Assembly (NCBI GenBank): GCA_964017155.1
Contig: OZ024854.1
Span: 14,346,181 to 14,410,180 of the forward strand
Length of the DNA: 64,000 bases
Direction: 5' to 3'
From: Oasisia sp. SBJ-2009
Lineage: Eukaryota; Annelida; Polychaeta; Sabellida; Siboglinidae
This document shows, piece by piece, positions 1 through 9,703 of this stretch; position 1 is the stretch's first letter; every line of letters begins with the position of its first letter. Below the pieces are notes generated by a model. It was not told the origin of the DNA and made no database searches. It worked only from the letters and a program-made list of their open reading frames with translations. A program made the position numbers and the translations under genes.

Positions 1-12
1 CTGTAGAATTAA

Positions 13-872
13 AGGACAAAAAAACGCAACTGTTTCGCGTCATACACCTAATAGAGTTTATACAAAGTACCCATTTCCACATATACTCAATTTTTTAACG
101 TCAGCGGTTTACTCAGAATGTGACTTTAAAGTATAAAATTCTAACGAAATCCACGATGGTCTAGACGCGGCCATCGGTGAAGGGTTAACTTGGCTTGGCC
201 ATTCAGCGCGCGGCATTCTATGTCTCTGCTGAAGCCGGTCAGCTTCCTGCGACGTTGTTAAGGGTCAACAACTTCGAGTCTTCGACAGTTCGTTCAGTTG
301 GCGTGACATCTAGCAGCTGCTTGTAGACGTGTATCTAAATCTGTGGTTAAATCTATGGTAAACTTTAGTAATTATGCCTTACTGTTCGGCATACGGTTGC
401 AATAATGGTTGAAACAACCGGTAGTATTGAAGCAATGGATTCACATTTGCAGGCGTAGTGTTTGGAATCCCTCCAGTCCAAGTACAGTTCACTTAGCGCG
501 GTCCATTTTGAGGAGAAATGCTTTGAAGTAGACATGTGGACATGTATCATCAGTTGATGGGATGATATCAGCGATAAAAATAATAGACAACTTTATATTT
601 ACCGTCATCAGCATGTTACGCGCGTTGCCGAGTTGCAGCCATTTCATGACAACAGGCAAACCCCATGCAGGGAATCTGCGTGAAGAGCGCCTCACCGTCG
701 TGACGTCATTCTTCGTCTAAGATGGGTAGCTCATAGTATTTCGATGGCTGGGTGTTAAAAAATAGTTTTCTGGTAAACCGCTGGCGTTAAAAAATTGAGT
801 ATATGTGGAAATTGTTACTTTATGTTAACTCTATTAGGTGTATGCCACGAAACAGTTGACTTTTTTTGTCCT
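13..872 (+). mobile_element. TTAA-flanked DNA transposon relic with THAP remnant (Kolobok-like)
   Basis: About 100 bp at 13-115 reappears as reverse complement at 771-872, giving long terminal inverted repeats that begin AGGACAAAAA. The ends are directly flanked by TTAA at 9-12 and 873-876, as expected of a target-site duplication. Inside, from 374 on the plus strand, a reading frame opens MPYCSAYGCNNG and then hits a stop. Further on (about 478-550) a shifted frame reads SKYSSLSAVHFEEKCFE. These match the first cysteines and the C-x-x-H region of a THAP zinc finger, with the usual Cys of C-x-x-H changed to Ser. Kolobok transposons are known to use TTAA targets and several carry THAP domains, so Kolobok is the best assignment. 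No transposase core is present, so the element is non-autonomous. The superfamily call is inference; the inverted repeats and TTAA are directly visible. Confidence 0.72.
374..560 (+). pseudogene. Degenerate THAP zinc-finger coding remnant
   Basis: The frame starts ATG CCT TAC TGT and encodes MPYCSAYGCNNG before a TGA, the usual opening of a THAP C2CH domain. The later half is in another frame (SKYSSLSAVHFEEKCFE), so at least one stop and one frameshift separate the halves. It lies wholly within the 13-872 transposon and is presumably the remains of the transposase DNA-binding domain. It cannot make a folded THAP domain as it stands. Confidence 0.6.
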
Positions 873-969
873 TTAACTTTCGCTGTTTCTCAATGAGTGC
901 AAGTTGTCTGCTGCGACGAGTCGCGTGATTTATGAAACAAACAAACAAACAAACAAATAAACATTTCAG

Positions 970-1064
970 TGTGTCGGTGGCGGACCTGGAGACTGGCAGC
1001 TCCCAACGGATCCTCATGAACCACACAGTCAGTGGCATTGCACTAGTGGGATGCATCTATCAAG
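970..1064 (+). CDS. Upstream exon of secreted lectin-like gene
   Basis: The exon is preceded by ACATTTCAG and followed by GTAAGT. The reading frame encodes [19 protein letters not shown] and continues [11 protein letters not shown]. It ends in phase 1, exactly matching the next exon at 1380, whose first two bases complete a valine codon (IYQ-VNRVNRVD). It enters in phase 2, so at least one more exon should lie further upstream; none is recognisable between the transposon at 13-872 and this exon, so the gene may have been cut by the insertion or begin outside the window. The family assignment rests on the next exon. Confidence 0.5.
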
Positions 1065-1109
1065 GTAAGTATCGAACGCTAACACGTATATGTATGTGCA
1101 TGTATGTAC

Positions 1110-1234
1110 ATTCGCACACGCACACGCACACGCACGCACGCACACAGACACACACCACACGCACGCACACGCACACGCACGCACGCACACAGACACACAC
1201 CACACGCACGCACGCACGCACGCACGCACACGCA

Positions 1235-1273
<39 letters not shown>

Positions 1274-1281
1274 CACACACA
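1110..1281 (+). repeat. Compound (CA)n/(CGCA)n microsatellite in intron
   Basis: Alternating CACACG, ACGC and pure CA runs fill the middle of the intron between the exons ending at 1064 and starting at 1380. All overlapping frames encode only Thr/His or Cys/Val repeats and are not genes. Confidence 0.95.
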
Positions 1282-1379
1282 CACGTTGTTATGTTGTTGC
1301 TAGATTACTTAATATTTCTACAACATAAACACTGCTGTAAGTTGCCAGTGATCACGGCACTTCACCTGTTGTGTCCCAG

Positions 1380-1858
1380 TGAACAGAGTGAACAGAGTGG
1401 ACCCGCCGGTGACGACGGAACTATCGGACCTGCTGACAGACGCCGACAACACCACCTGTCTGTCTGTGGCAGACGTGGACCTCTACACGGTCGACACGAG
1501 CTCCAGTCGCTGGTTGCCGCCGCCGCAGCATGTGTGCTGGCTGCCCGGACTACGCATCGACCTGGTTGTGTACGACGTCACCGCGACGTCCTTCACTGTC
1601 ACAGTCACCGGACATCACCTCACGTGCTCCACGTCCCACTTCAAAGTGGCGATGCGACAGACGAGGTGGTGGTCAGCGTGTGAGTCCGCCGGCGAGTACC
1701 GAACGTGTACGTGGAGTGACGCCGTCCAGACTGGACAGCTGACCACGTGTGTCGCCGCGTGTCGCTGTGACGGCGACGACTGCAGTCACGTGACCATCCT
1801 CATTCCGAAGAAGTACAAGGAATGGAAGATATGTGAAATCGACGTTGAAATCAACTGA
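1380..1858 (+). CDS. Terminal exon, fucolectin/discoidin-like (galactose-binding fold) secreted protein
   Basis: An open frame of about 160 codons follows TGTCCCAG and ends in TGA at 1856-1858. Visible marks are LLTDADNTTCLSV near the start, a central SFTVTVTGHHLTC, several regularly spaced cysteines (WWSACESAGEYRTCTWSD, CVAACRCDGDDC) and the closing ICEIDV. The LTDxDxxTC opening, V-T-V-x-G strand and C-terminal 'ICEI' are typical of the tandem galactose-binding-like (F5/8 type C or fucolectin/tachylectin FTP) extracellular domains that are expanded in molluscs. By family it would be secreted or extracellular and bind sugar or protein ligands, but no ligand can be named. The last 280 bp were duplicated to about 3875-4150. 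The family is my recognition of pattern, not a search result. Confidence 0.5.
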
Positions 1859-1977
1859 GACGAGTCCCTGTATTCCACGTATGACGACGGCTCGACTGAC
1901 TAACGTAACGCTTATTAGTGCTGACTGACAGAGAAGACCGTCTGATTACGTTGCCGGCTTTTCAATAGTTTCCCTGT

Positions 1978-2205
1978 AAAGTGCTGCCACCTCACGGAGC
2001 CTGAGTAACCGAGACTAATATTGCCGTTATTCCTGCTTCACAAATAATTACAAATTTGTATTTATTTTATATGGGTGTAAGTTTAATTTTGAATCGTTTT
2101 TTTATAACATAGTATTGTCCGATAAAAACGGTAACGTTATGCCTTATGGCAATTGTTATTTCAAATTCGACATGACAACCAATCAGCGTCTCTACCCTAC
2201 TATGG
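1978..2205 (+). repeat. Dispersed repeat, 'GCTGCCACCTCACGGA' family copy
   Basis: It begins near GTGCTGCCACCTCACGGA, runs through an AT-rich body and ends near CCAATCAGCGTCTCTA. The same order occurs at 15062-15275 on the same strand and in reverse at 2440-2660. No coding potential. Confidence 0.6.
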
Positions 2206-2277
2206 ATTAGAACATTTTTATATCTATGGTTAGAGACAGCGTGGCGACAACATCGACATATAAAGTTCCATGCGGAT

Positions 2278-2398
2278 TTGAGGGGCTAAAAGTGCTGCCG
2301 CCTCACGGACCCTGGGTAATCGACGTAACGAGTCTGACCAGCGTCTAGCCTCGGTTAACTAGGCTCCGTTAGGTGGCAGCACTTTTAAGCCCCCTCAA
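2278..2398. repeat. 121-bp near-perfect palindrome (abutting terminal repeats)
   Basis: The left arm TTGAGGGGCTAAAAGTGCTG and the right arm, read in reverse complement, TTGAGGGGGCTTAAAAGTGC, match over about 45 bp, with a short centre near 2335-2350. The arms contain the same TGCTGCCNCCTCACGGANCC core seen at 1978, 15062 and 15637. It looks like two terminal inverted repeats brought together by internal deletion of a transposon. Confidence 0.7.
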
Positions 2399-2439
2399 CT
2401 CTGCCTGGCGAAACTCATGCTCTGCATTTGTTAGCCGCC

Positions 2440-2660
2440 AGAGCAGCCTTACCCCAGATTAGGGTAGAGACGCTGATTGGCTCTCAGGCCAACTATATAA
2501 AAAAAAAAAAATGATATACTTTTACAAGATAATGATATCCTATGAAAAGTTTTCAACACTGAACTTATTATTAACAAAACAATAAGTAGAAATTCAAATT
2601 TACAGTTGTTTATAAAATAAAAATTACGGCAGGATTAACCAGTATGTAGCAGCATCGTTT
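2440..2660 (-). repeat. Dispersed repeat, inverted copy of the 15062 family
   Basis: It reads TAGAGACGCTGATTGGCTCT at one end and GGCAGGATTAACCAGTATG at the other, the reverse complement of 15062-15275. Confidence 0.65.
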
Positions 2661-2719
2661 AGCCCCACACGGATAACATACAAATTAAATAAGCATACCT
2701 TTTTATCAAATAATGCTGT

Positions 2720-2850
2720 ATTATAAAACTATATTCAAAATTAAACTTATATTAACACAATTTAAAATAAATAGAAATTTGCAGTTGGTTATACAAATAG
2801 AAATTACGGCAGGATTAACCAGTGTCCGTGAGGTGGCAGTATTGTATAGA
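2720..2850 (-). repeat. Second, shorter inverted copy of the dispersed repeat
   Basis: ATTACGGCAGGATTAACCAG and then CCGTGAGGTGGCAG repeat the end of the preceding copy in tandem. The body is AT-rich and diverged. Confidence 0.6.
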
Positions 2851-3184
2851 TCACGCGGATAAATATTCGAAAGCCGGGAGAAACACCAGACTGTCTTATC
2901 GGCATAGTTCCGCAGCCGACCGACAGTCGGTTCAGCGAGACTAACCAGTGTCGCATGAAATACTCTTGCCATGCTACAGGAAGACCATGCTCTCAGTCAT
3001 CTGTTGTATCTAGTGGCGTACACCAAGTCTGTCAATGTTATTTTTATTGTGTGAAGTATATTGGCCTGGCAGAGATTATTGTGAAATACTCTTCGCTGAA
3101 TAATGCGTGAAATGTGATGCGTGGTCACGTATGCATGAACCGTTTGATTAATGTTGTAACCGAGTTTCTACTGTTGTAATGAAT

Positions 3185-3560
3185 TAAGAAGTGTTATTGT
3201 TTGTTGTAATCTAACTATCATGCAGTTGCCGTGTGTACCATGGAATGTTGAAGTTGTATTGTTTGTTTTAACCTAACCATGATGCAACTGCCGTGTGTAC
3301 CATGGAATGTTGAAGCTGTTTTGATTGTTGTAATTTAACTATAGTGCAGCTGCCGTGTGTACCATGGAATGTTGAAGCTGTTTTGATTGTTGTAATTTAA
3401 CTATAGTGCAGCTGCCGTGTGTACCATGGAATGTTGAAGCTGTTTTGATTGTTGTAATTTAACTATAGTGCAGCTGCCGTGTGTATCATGGAATGTTGAA
3501 GTTGTATTGTTTGTTGTACTCTAACTATAAAGCATCTGCCGTACGTTTCATGGAATGTTG
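3185..3560 (+). repeat. About 62-bp tandem repeat, roughly 6 units
   Basis: ACCATGGAATGTTGAAG recurs about every 62 bp with the intervening TTGTTGTAATTTAACTATA. The three central units are nearly identical and the edge units diverged. Confidence 0.9.
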
Positions 3561-3874
3561 ACGTTTTCCCTTTTGACGGCGTGAACTTCGACCGCTAGAC
3601 TTTCACGGATAACTGAACGATGCCTAGAATACTAAATGCTATTCAGCTAAATCTAAGCCGACAGTAGCATGAGTCGTTACAAATACCTTTATGGATTCCG
3701 GGTTAATCCAGACAGTGTAGAAGTGGATGAGAATGGTGCTACGTGACAGAACATTACGTCACTTCCGTAATTCTCGCCGCACATGCCATCAGGGGGCGCA
3801 ACTGACCGCCGCTATAATTAAGCAAAATGTCTTTAACACCACCGATCCTTATTCGACCACCTGGGTGTGTCGGA

Positions 3875-4150
3875 CATCACGCGACGTCCTTCACTGTCAC
3901 AGTCACCGGACATCACCTCACGTGCTCCACGTCCCACTTCAAAGTGGCGATGCGACAGACGAGGTGGTGGTCAGCGTGTGAGTCCGCCGGCGAGTACGGA
4001 ACGTGTACGTGGAGTGACGCCGTCCAGTCTGGACAACTGACCACGTGTGTCGCCGCGTGTCGCTGTGACGGCGACGACTGCCATCACGTGACCATCCACA
4101 TTCCACAGAAGTACCAGGAAAGGAAGATATGTGAAATCGACATTAAATGA
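3875..4150 (+). pseudogene. Truncated tandem duplicate of the lectin-like terminal exon
   Basis: From about 3875 the sequence is almost identical to 1582-1858 (GCGACGTCCTTCACTGTCAC onwards) and keeps the same frame to a stop at 4148-4150. It encodes the SFTVTVTGHHLTC to ICEIDIK part. The first half of the exon and its splice acceptor are missing; upstream residues (MSLTPPILIRPPG) come from unrelated DNA. Differences from the source are few (for example GEYGTC for GEYRTC), so the duplication is recent or the copies are gene-converted. A fresh start at 3827 would give 107 residues without a signal peptide, so a functional product is doubtful. Confidence 0.65.
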
Positions 4151-4689
4151 AACTCGGACAAGCCACTGGGTTCTTTCGAAGATGACTGCGCAAGTTCTTA
4201 TTTGGCAGGTATTTTGACACGGAGCGTGTTTTGACGCTTATACTTGTGCAGTTGCTATGATGACACACGAAAGATGCAGTGGTATTTTGATGGACAATGC
4301 CGCCCCTTACTCCTGACAATGACATACATATTATACAGTTGACGGGTCAAAGGTCACATATCTTAACAAATATTCGACTGTTCACCTCTTTTGGTTGAAA
4401 CAGTTGCAAAGGTCACATCTTAACAAATAGTCGACAGTTCCCCCCGTTTGGTCGAAACAGACGACGACGCGTCTTGTTATTGTTGTCTACCAGCACGCCA
4501 AGGACAGTTGCTATGCAACGAGCCAGTAATCTCTCAACTCAAGTCGTCTAATATGACGCGTGCGCTACTGTTCAGTTGTTTGTAAACCCTTCTTGAGCAC
4601 TAACGTGTTCAGGGATCGGTTCATTTAGGCTCGGTGCGAAATGGCCCGGGTAAACAGGCGTTCACTGCATAGCGCGAAATTCAACTTAA
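4151..4689. other. Non-coding spacer
   Basis: It holds a local duplication of AAAGGTCACAT-CTTAACAAAT around 4350-4430 and nothing else I recognise. Confidence 0.5.
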
Positions 4690-7132
4690 GGTCAGGTATC
4701 ACCCCTTGATTTGAGTAATTTACGAAAATAAACTGAAAATGACTTTTTTACACTTAATTTACATCACATTTACATCTACACACATACGAAAAATCACAAG
4801 TCAAATACTTATATAAATATCAAAAAATGTGCATTTTAAAAGCCTCCTATAAGACAAAGGTTGCCTAATTAAATATGCATAATTTGAAATCACGATTATT
4901 TCCGATCTACTCAACCAATTTCCATGCAGTTTTCACCAAGCTACTTGTAGAAATCTTTAGAGCATCCTTAATACTGTCAAGACATTTTCTTGAAAGCTCG
5001 GTTTCTATTGGTTGTTTCTGGCAGAAATGTGGGTGTTGTCGCCCTCTGAGCCAATCAGAGGCGAGTTTATATCTAGGCACGGCCTCCGGACCACTTCCTG
5101 CTGCAGCTGCACGAGGAGCAAAGCTGTGAAAAATTTGCTTTGATGCTGATTATTTCTGTGTTATTGAACTCAATACATCGAACATTCCACCAAGACTTTT
5201 ACATAACGTTGTCAAGCATCATCAGGTATGTACATAGAGTAGTGTCATTATCAGAAAAAGCACTTTAGTAAACTTGAAAACAAATGCACTGTGACGCTAC
5301 CGGCGAGATCCAACCTGGTGCTAATGTAAACAAGAGCAAGGCATGGCTGATTCTCCGGATGTTTACAATACTGAATAAACTCTATAAAGACTGATGTATA
5401 TTACTATTAGCAGTGATTCAAATAAAATAGTTGGACTTTTACTATTAGCAGCCATCATTTTGTTATGTGAGTTTATATCACTATTCTAATTACCTAAATT
5501 AATCAAAACAATCAGTAGATTCCAATTTCATGATCAATTATTTCACCATCTGTCATGTTATTTTATATGTGTAGGTACCAGTTGCAATTTGTCTAAATAT
5601 AAGTGTACACTGGCTGTATTTAGGTACTGTATAATATATTTTATTTATATATTTCAGGTGAACAATGTCATCAAAGCAGATTCTTGGCCGGTGAAAGAAA
5701 AGGAAATTCTGTGGGAATCGCTACATAGCAACGAAAACACCTCCCCCTGTTGAACCAGAACCACAGGAGACAGCACCAGTGCGTCGTAGCTCCTCGGCTA
5801 TGAAACTTGGCGAACAAGTATCTGAAAGACCCACCATTGATGACTCCCTCAGTGGCTACTGAATGTTTGACGTTGCTCAACTGACACGTACAGTTCATTT
5901 AGAAGTTTCCGTGCCCTACCTGCCAGCATGAAGGTTATGACATGACCAAAGTGAGAGCAGGACTTGCTAGTTCACTGAAGTTTGTATGCATGGCGTGCGG
6001 TGATGAACTGAACCTACAGGACATGCGCTTCCAGATGGCCAACTACAGCATTGGAGGCCATTACACACAAGGTCAGCGATTCCTTGTGAACATGAACATG
6101 CCACCTCCCGTCAGCATGATTTGGTTCAACAACTACATTACAAGGATAACATCCACACAGTGACAGAAAGCTGCACAGCATAGCATGACAAAGTCTGCCA
6201 GAGAACTGTCTAATTTGTTATTGCCGAACTGTGATGCAACTGTTTCATGTGACGGCATGGGTTCTTCAGCAAAAATAGTGTTGCTACTGTGTTATCGGTA
6301 AACCCAAATGGCCCAGCCAAAGTAATTGATGTTGACATATGTATTAATCATTGTGATGCATGTGCTAAGGCCAGAAAAAGGTATGATGATGACCACTTTG
6401 CAGTCTCGTGGAAGGCAGTTATACGAAACTCGCATTTTACGCCTTCGACAAAAAGAGGTTGAGTTCTGCTGAAAATCAGGTTACAGAGGCGGCTAGGGCC
6501 AGGAGAAGGAGGGGACAACTGGCACAGGCTGGACTAAGCACCAGTGATGCTAGTTACCAAGCAGGAGGCTTCAGAATGAAGTATAACGTTCAATGTGCAC
6601 ATGACAAACTTTAAAATGCTATTTTCTCAATTTCAAATTTTCGACATATTTGCATACTTTAAAACACAATATTTGGAAATGTTATGGGTGCATTTGGATG
6701 AAACTTGGTGTGATTGTGAAGATGTATATAAAGAATCATGTATATTAATATAATTGCAATTGCTTCATTTTGGGCTGAGATACAAGGTATTTTGTAAACA
6801 CGATTATACATGTTGTGTTATGTTTATGAATAAAATTCATATTTATTAGGAAACTGAAGTGACATCATCTATTTTAATACACATTAAGCAAAGACATGTT
6901 ACAAATGCACAACCAAAAAATCAACTGTCTAACTCCACAAGTGACATTGGAATCATGTTATGAAAATACCCTATATTATTTGCTTTGTCGGCCATTTTGG
7001 ATCACGTGACTGATCAAAATTAGGTCAACATTACATTTTCCCATCTCATATACCATTATGCTCATTCTCAGAAAATGTCACATATCTAGGTATAATATTA
7101 ACGAAGCTGATTTTTATTGGTGAAACCTTACC
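4690..7132 (+). mobile_element. TTAA-flanked DNA transposon with 'Mutator-like' transposase relic
   Basis: TTAAGGTCAGGTATCACC at 4686 is mirrored by GGTGAAACCTTACCTTAA ending at 7136. This gives short terminal inverted repeats (GGTcAGGTaTCACC) bounded by TTAA on both sides. The body contains a broken transposase frame at 5664-6614. Classical Mutator-type elements duplicate 8-10 bp, so TTAA flanks would place this protein family with TTAA-specific elements instead. The inverted repeats are short and imperfect, so the borders are less certain than those of the elements at 13-872 and 9177-9699. Confidence 0.5.
5664..6614 (+). pseudogene. Broken transposase, 'Mutator-like transposase domain' type
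   Basis: Pieces in shifting frames follow the order expected for this widespread invertebrate transposase: MSSKQILGR, a proline-rich stretch (TPPPVEPEPQETAPVRRS), GYWMFDV, LASSLKFVCMACGDE, then FLVNMNMPPPVSM, then a frame with TVSCDGMGSS, and at the end RARRRRGQLAQAGLSTSDAS followed by YQAGGF. The 'VSCDG' segment and the closing 'Y-x-A-G-x-F' are the recognisable family marks. Stops and frameshifts occur near 5700, 5860, 6160, 6300 and 6470, so it is dead. The longest intact fragments are 5942-6163 and 6408-6614. It would have catalysed excision and insertion of the surrounding element. Confidence 0.6.
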
Positions 7133-7898
7133 TTAAACCAAATAATAACCAGAATAAGTGACGACTGCGGTTAAAATGAATTTTACGTGGCAATGCACAA
7201 TTACATAAATCGACAGTCGAGCCACATTGCAAGTAGGGGAGGGTGACCCATATTGGACCAGTATATATATTGGACCACGGCGATTTCTCAGCTTTACGAC
7301 AATACAGCAACTTGTGGCGCCGAATAGGGTATTAGCGGCAAAGCAAGTTATCGATTGGCTGATTCAAAGTGACGAAAAGCGCGCGCAAAAATAAACGGTG
7401 TGGATTTCGTTAGTTTTCATCCTGTTGTTGTAATTGTATCGCAATTTTAAGCGTGTGCCTCTCTATATCTATTGATGCTCCATCAATGGGATTTGCTTGT
7501 CGGGTCTTTGAGGGTCTTTTATAATCACAGTTAAGCTCAGAAACTGTCACTCCAAATAACTCAGGAGAACTACATCCGAAAACCGGAAGTGTCGTGTTAC
7601 CGACATTGGACCAGCAGAAGGGACATATATTGGACCGGTGGCTCAATATAATATCTCAGGCGGTCCGATATAGATTCCGACGCTTATGGAAAGGAAAGTT
7701 GTTGAATCAATATCAAATTATTTCAATATATGTTTTAAATGTTAATGTAGCCTTATCTAATCGTACTTCCGATTTACCATTCTACACGATGCTGCTTCAT
7801 TTTTTGGTCAATATTCACTCCCGCACGCCCACAATCGCGCCCGGTCCCTCCGTTTGTCTGCTCAGGGAGAGAATGCTAGATAAAATCTTGTGTACATC

Positions 7899-8069
7899 AT
7901 GGACACATATGGCAGATGGACTGAAGAAGACTTGGACGGCGCCTTGACTGCTCTTCAAAACGGAGACGCAGGCTTAAATGCCATCGCCAAGACTTACGGG
8001 GCTCCGAAGGCGACACTCAAAAAGCATCTTGACAGCGGCAACAAATATGCTAATGGCAGCAACATTTAA
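7899..8069 (+). CDS. psq/pogo-type helix-turn-helix fragment of a transposase
   Basis: A 56-residue frame begins MDTYGRWTEEDLDGALTALQ and continues NGDAGLNAIAKTYGAPKATL, then ends at TAA. The W-T-E-E-D-L-x-x-A-L then I-A-x-x-Y-G-x-P-x-x-T-L pattern is the psq-type homeodomain-like HTH at the N-terminus of pogo/Tigger and 'jerky' transposases, which binds the transposon ends. The rest of a transposase (CENPB-type HTH and DDE) does not follow. It lies in the middle of a TA-flanked element whose ends contain repeated ATATTGGACC, a plausible but unproven target. It could be a truncated transposase or a short expressed DNA-binding protein. Confidence 0.6.
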   Translation: MDTYGRWTEEDLDGALTALQNGDAGLNAIAKTYGAPKATLKKHLDSGNKYANGSNI

Positions 8070-8149
8070 ATCGGCTGTCCTCATACCTATATTTTGACAA
8101 CAAAATTACTGCTCTAGGTACGACATGAGATATAGGATCATTAGTCTTG

Positions 8150-8335
8150 GAGGCCGCCATATTTAAAAATGGCGGATGTGAATGTCGGAGAAGGTCAAAA
8201 GTTATATATTTGAAATGGTGGTCCCCAAAAACCTATCTTAGATACCAAAACTACTGATTTACTTGAAGCAGTTGTTAAGATATGAGAAAATAGATTTACG
8301 GCGGCCATCTTGGAAAATGGCCGCCAAACGCCTTC
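8150..8335. repeat. Inverted GGCGGCCAT / ATGGCCGCC segments
   Basis: GGAGGCCGCCATATTTAAAA at 8150 and GGCGGCCATCTTGGAAAATG at 8299 contain short palindromes within the pogo-like element. Significance unknown. Confidence 0.4.
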
Positions 8336-9176
8336 CAAGGCGAAATCTGAGATAGCCCTATATCCAAATATTTTTGTCATTATGTGCTCTACATTTGTGC
8401 AAAATGTCATGCTTGTATCGTAAAACGCACAATTCATTCACATATCGGCTGGGCTATATTGCAGTATGTAAGCTAATCAGAGACAATCCGTCAGTTAACA
8501 CTTGTAGCGTGTCCAGTCCATAAAAAAATGGACTATTTATCAGTGTAGGCCCTACGTGACATATTTGTGTAAGTCTAAACAGTGTATCCTGGTATGTGCT
8601 ATAATATGTACTGCAATGACTAGCGGTCCAATATTGATCCCGGGGTGGTCCAATATATAGACCTGTGACTTATATTGGACCGGTGTGACATTTACTTCTT
8701 TCTTTTTTCTGACAAGAAACGCGCAACAATAGATCAATATGGTGTGACATGTGGATACCCGAGGTGGTTACCTTTGTGTGAGAATAGTGTCCACCTAAAT
8801 CTATCAATGCGCTATGGTGCAATTAATCAAGATGCTTAGGTGGTCCAATATTGGTCATCCTCCCATACACACGTTTTACGATACATTCATCTGTTTATGA
8901 TTTCAATTTGAACGGAATTCGCCCTATATTCTCCTATAGCAGCGAAAATTGGCGGTCCCCGAACAGATCGATGTTGAAGATATTACGTTTAATAAATGTA
9001 TTCGTATGCTCTGCTCTCCCTTCATCCATTCTATGATGTCGTTGACGAGTCATTTGAAGGTCACGCCACGTCAATCTAGAGCCGGGAGTTCACACGTGTG
9101 TAGGTCTACCTAGTGACGAACCTACACCTATTTTATTTAGTGCTGGGGATCATGCCACTAAGAAAAGTGCTCTTAA

Positions 9177-9699
9177 AGGGATACTCCAGTCAGTGAGAGG
9201 TTCACAATATTAACTTACGTATGTATACTATATTGGTTTGCCTAGTAATTGTGCCCAAAGATCGTTAATAAACAATTAGTTGTAGTTTAATGGTATCAAA
9301 AACATGCTATCTTACATTCAGGGCGCTGCTATCTTGAGACTTATGCGCCAAATCGTTTACGTCACTGGCGCATTGTTGAAAAAGGCAAGAATTGGCGGAA
9401 TCTTCGCTAATAATTGTGATTGTGACGTAAGCGATCCGCGACGTGCTGGATAGATCAAATACCATTGGACAGACATAGGATGTTCGAACGTGCATGCGCT
9501 AGTGACGTAAGCGGTTTACGTTATTGGCGCATAAATCTCAAGATTGCAGCGCCCTGAATCAAACATGGAGTGTTTTTTGTATAATTATACTATAATTAAT
9601 TGTTTATTAACGATCTGTGTGCACAATTACTATATACAACTAATATATTATACATATGTAAGTAAATTATGTGAATCTATCACTGACTGGAGTATCCCT
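9177..9699. mobile_element. Palindromic MITE with TTAA target-site duplication
   Basis: It begins AGGGATACTCCAGTCAGTGA and ends with the exact reverse complement TCACTGACTGGAGTATCCCT. TTAA stands on both sides (9173-9176 and 9700-9703). The arms stay complementary for about 200 bp (for example CAGGGCGCTGC against GCAGCGCCCTG) with an asymmetric centre around 9370-9480. It has no coding capacity. The 523-bp hairpin is characteristic of a miniature element mobilised by a TTAA-specific transposase. Confidence 0.85.
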
Positions 9700-9703
9700 T
9701 TAA

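Larger units (their letters stand above)
7237..8865 (+). mobile_element. TA-flanked pogo-like DNA element with psq helix-turn-helix
   Basis: The left end GGGGAGGGTGACCCATATTG and the right end, read in reverse complement, TGGGAGGATGACCAATATTG, form about 25-bp inverted repeats. Each is directly flanked by TA (7235-7236 and 8866-8867), the target of Tc1/mariner/pogo transposons. The motif ATATTGGACC recurs inside each end (7261, 7601-7637, 8630-8690) as subterminal repeats. The interior carries a psq-type DNA-binding frame (7899-8069) but no DDE catalytic core, so the element is non-autonomous. Confidence 0.6.
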
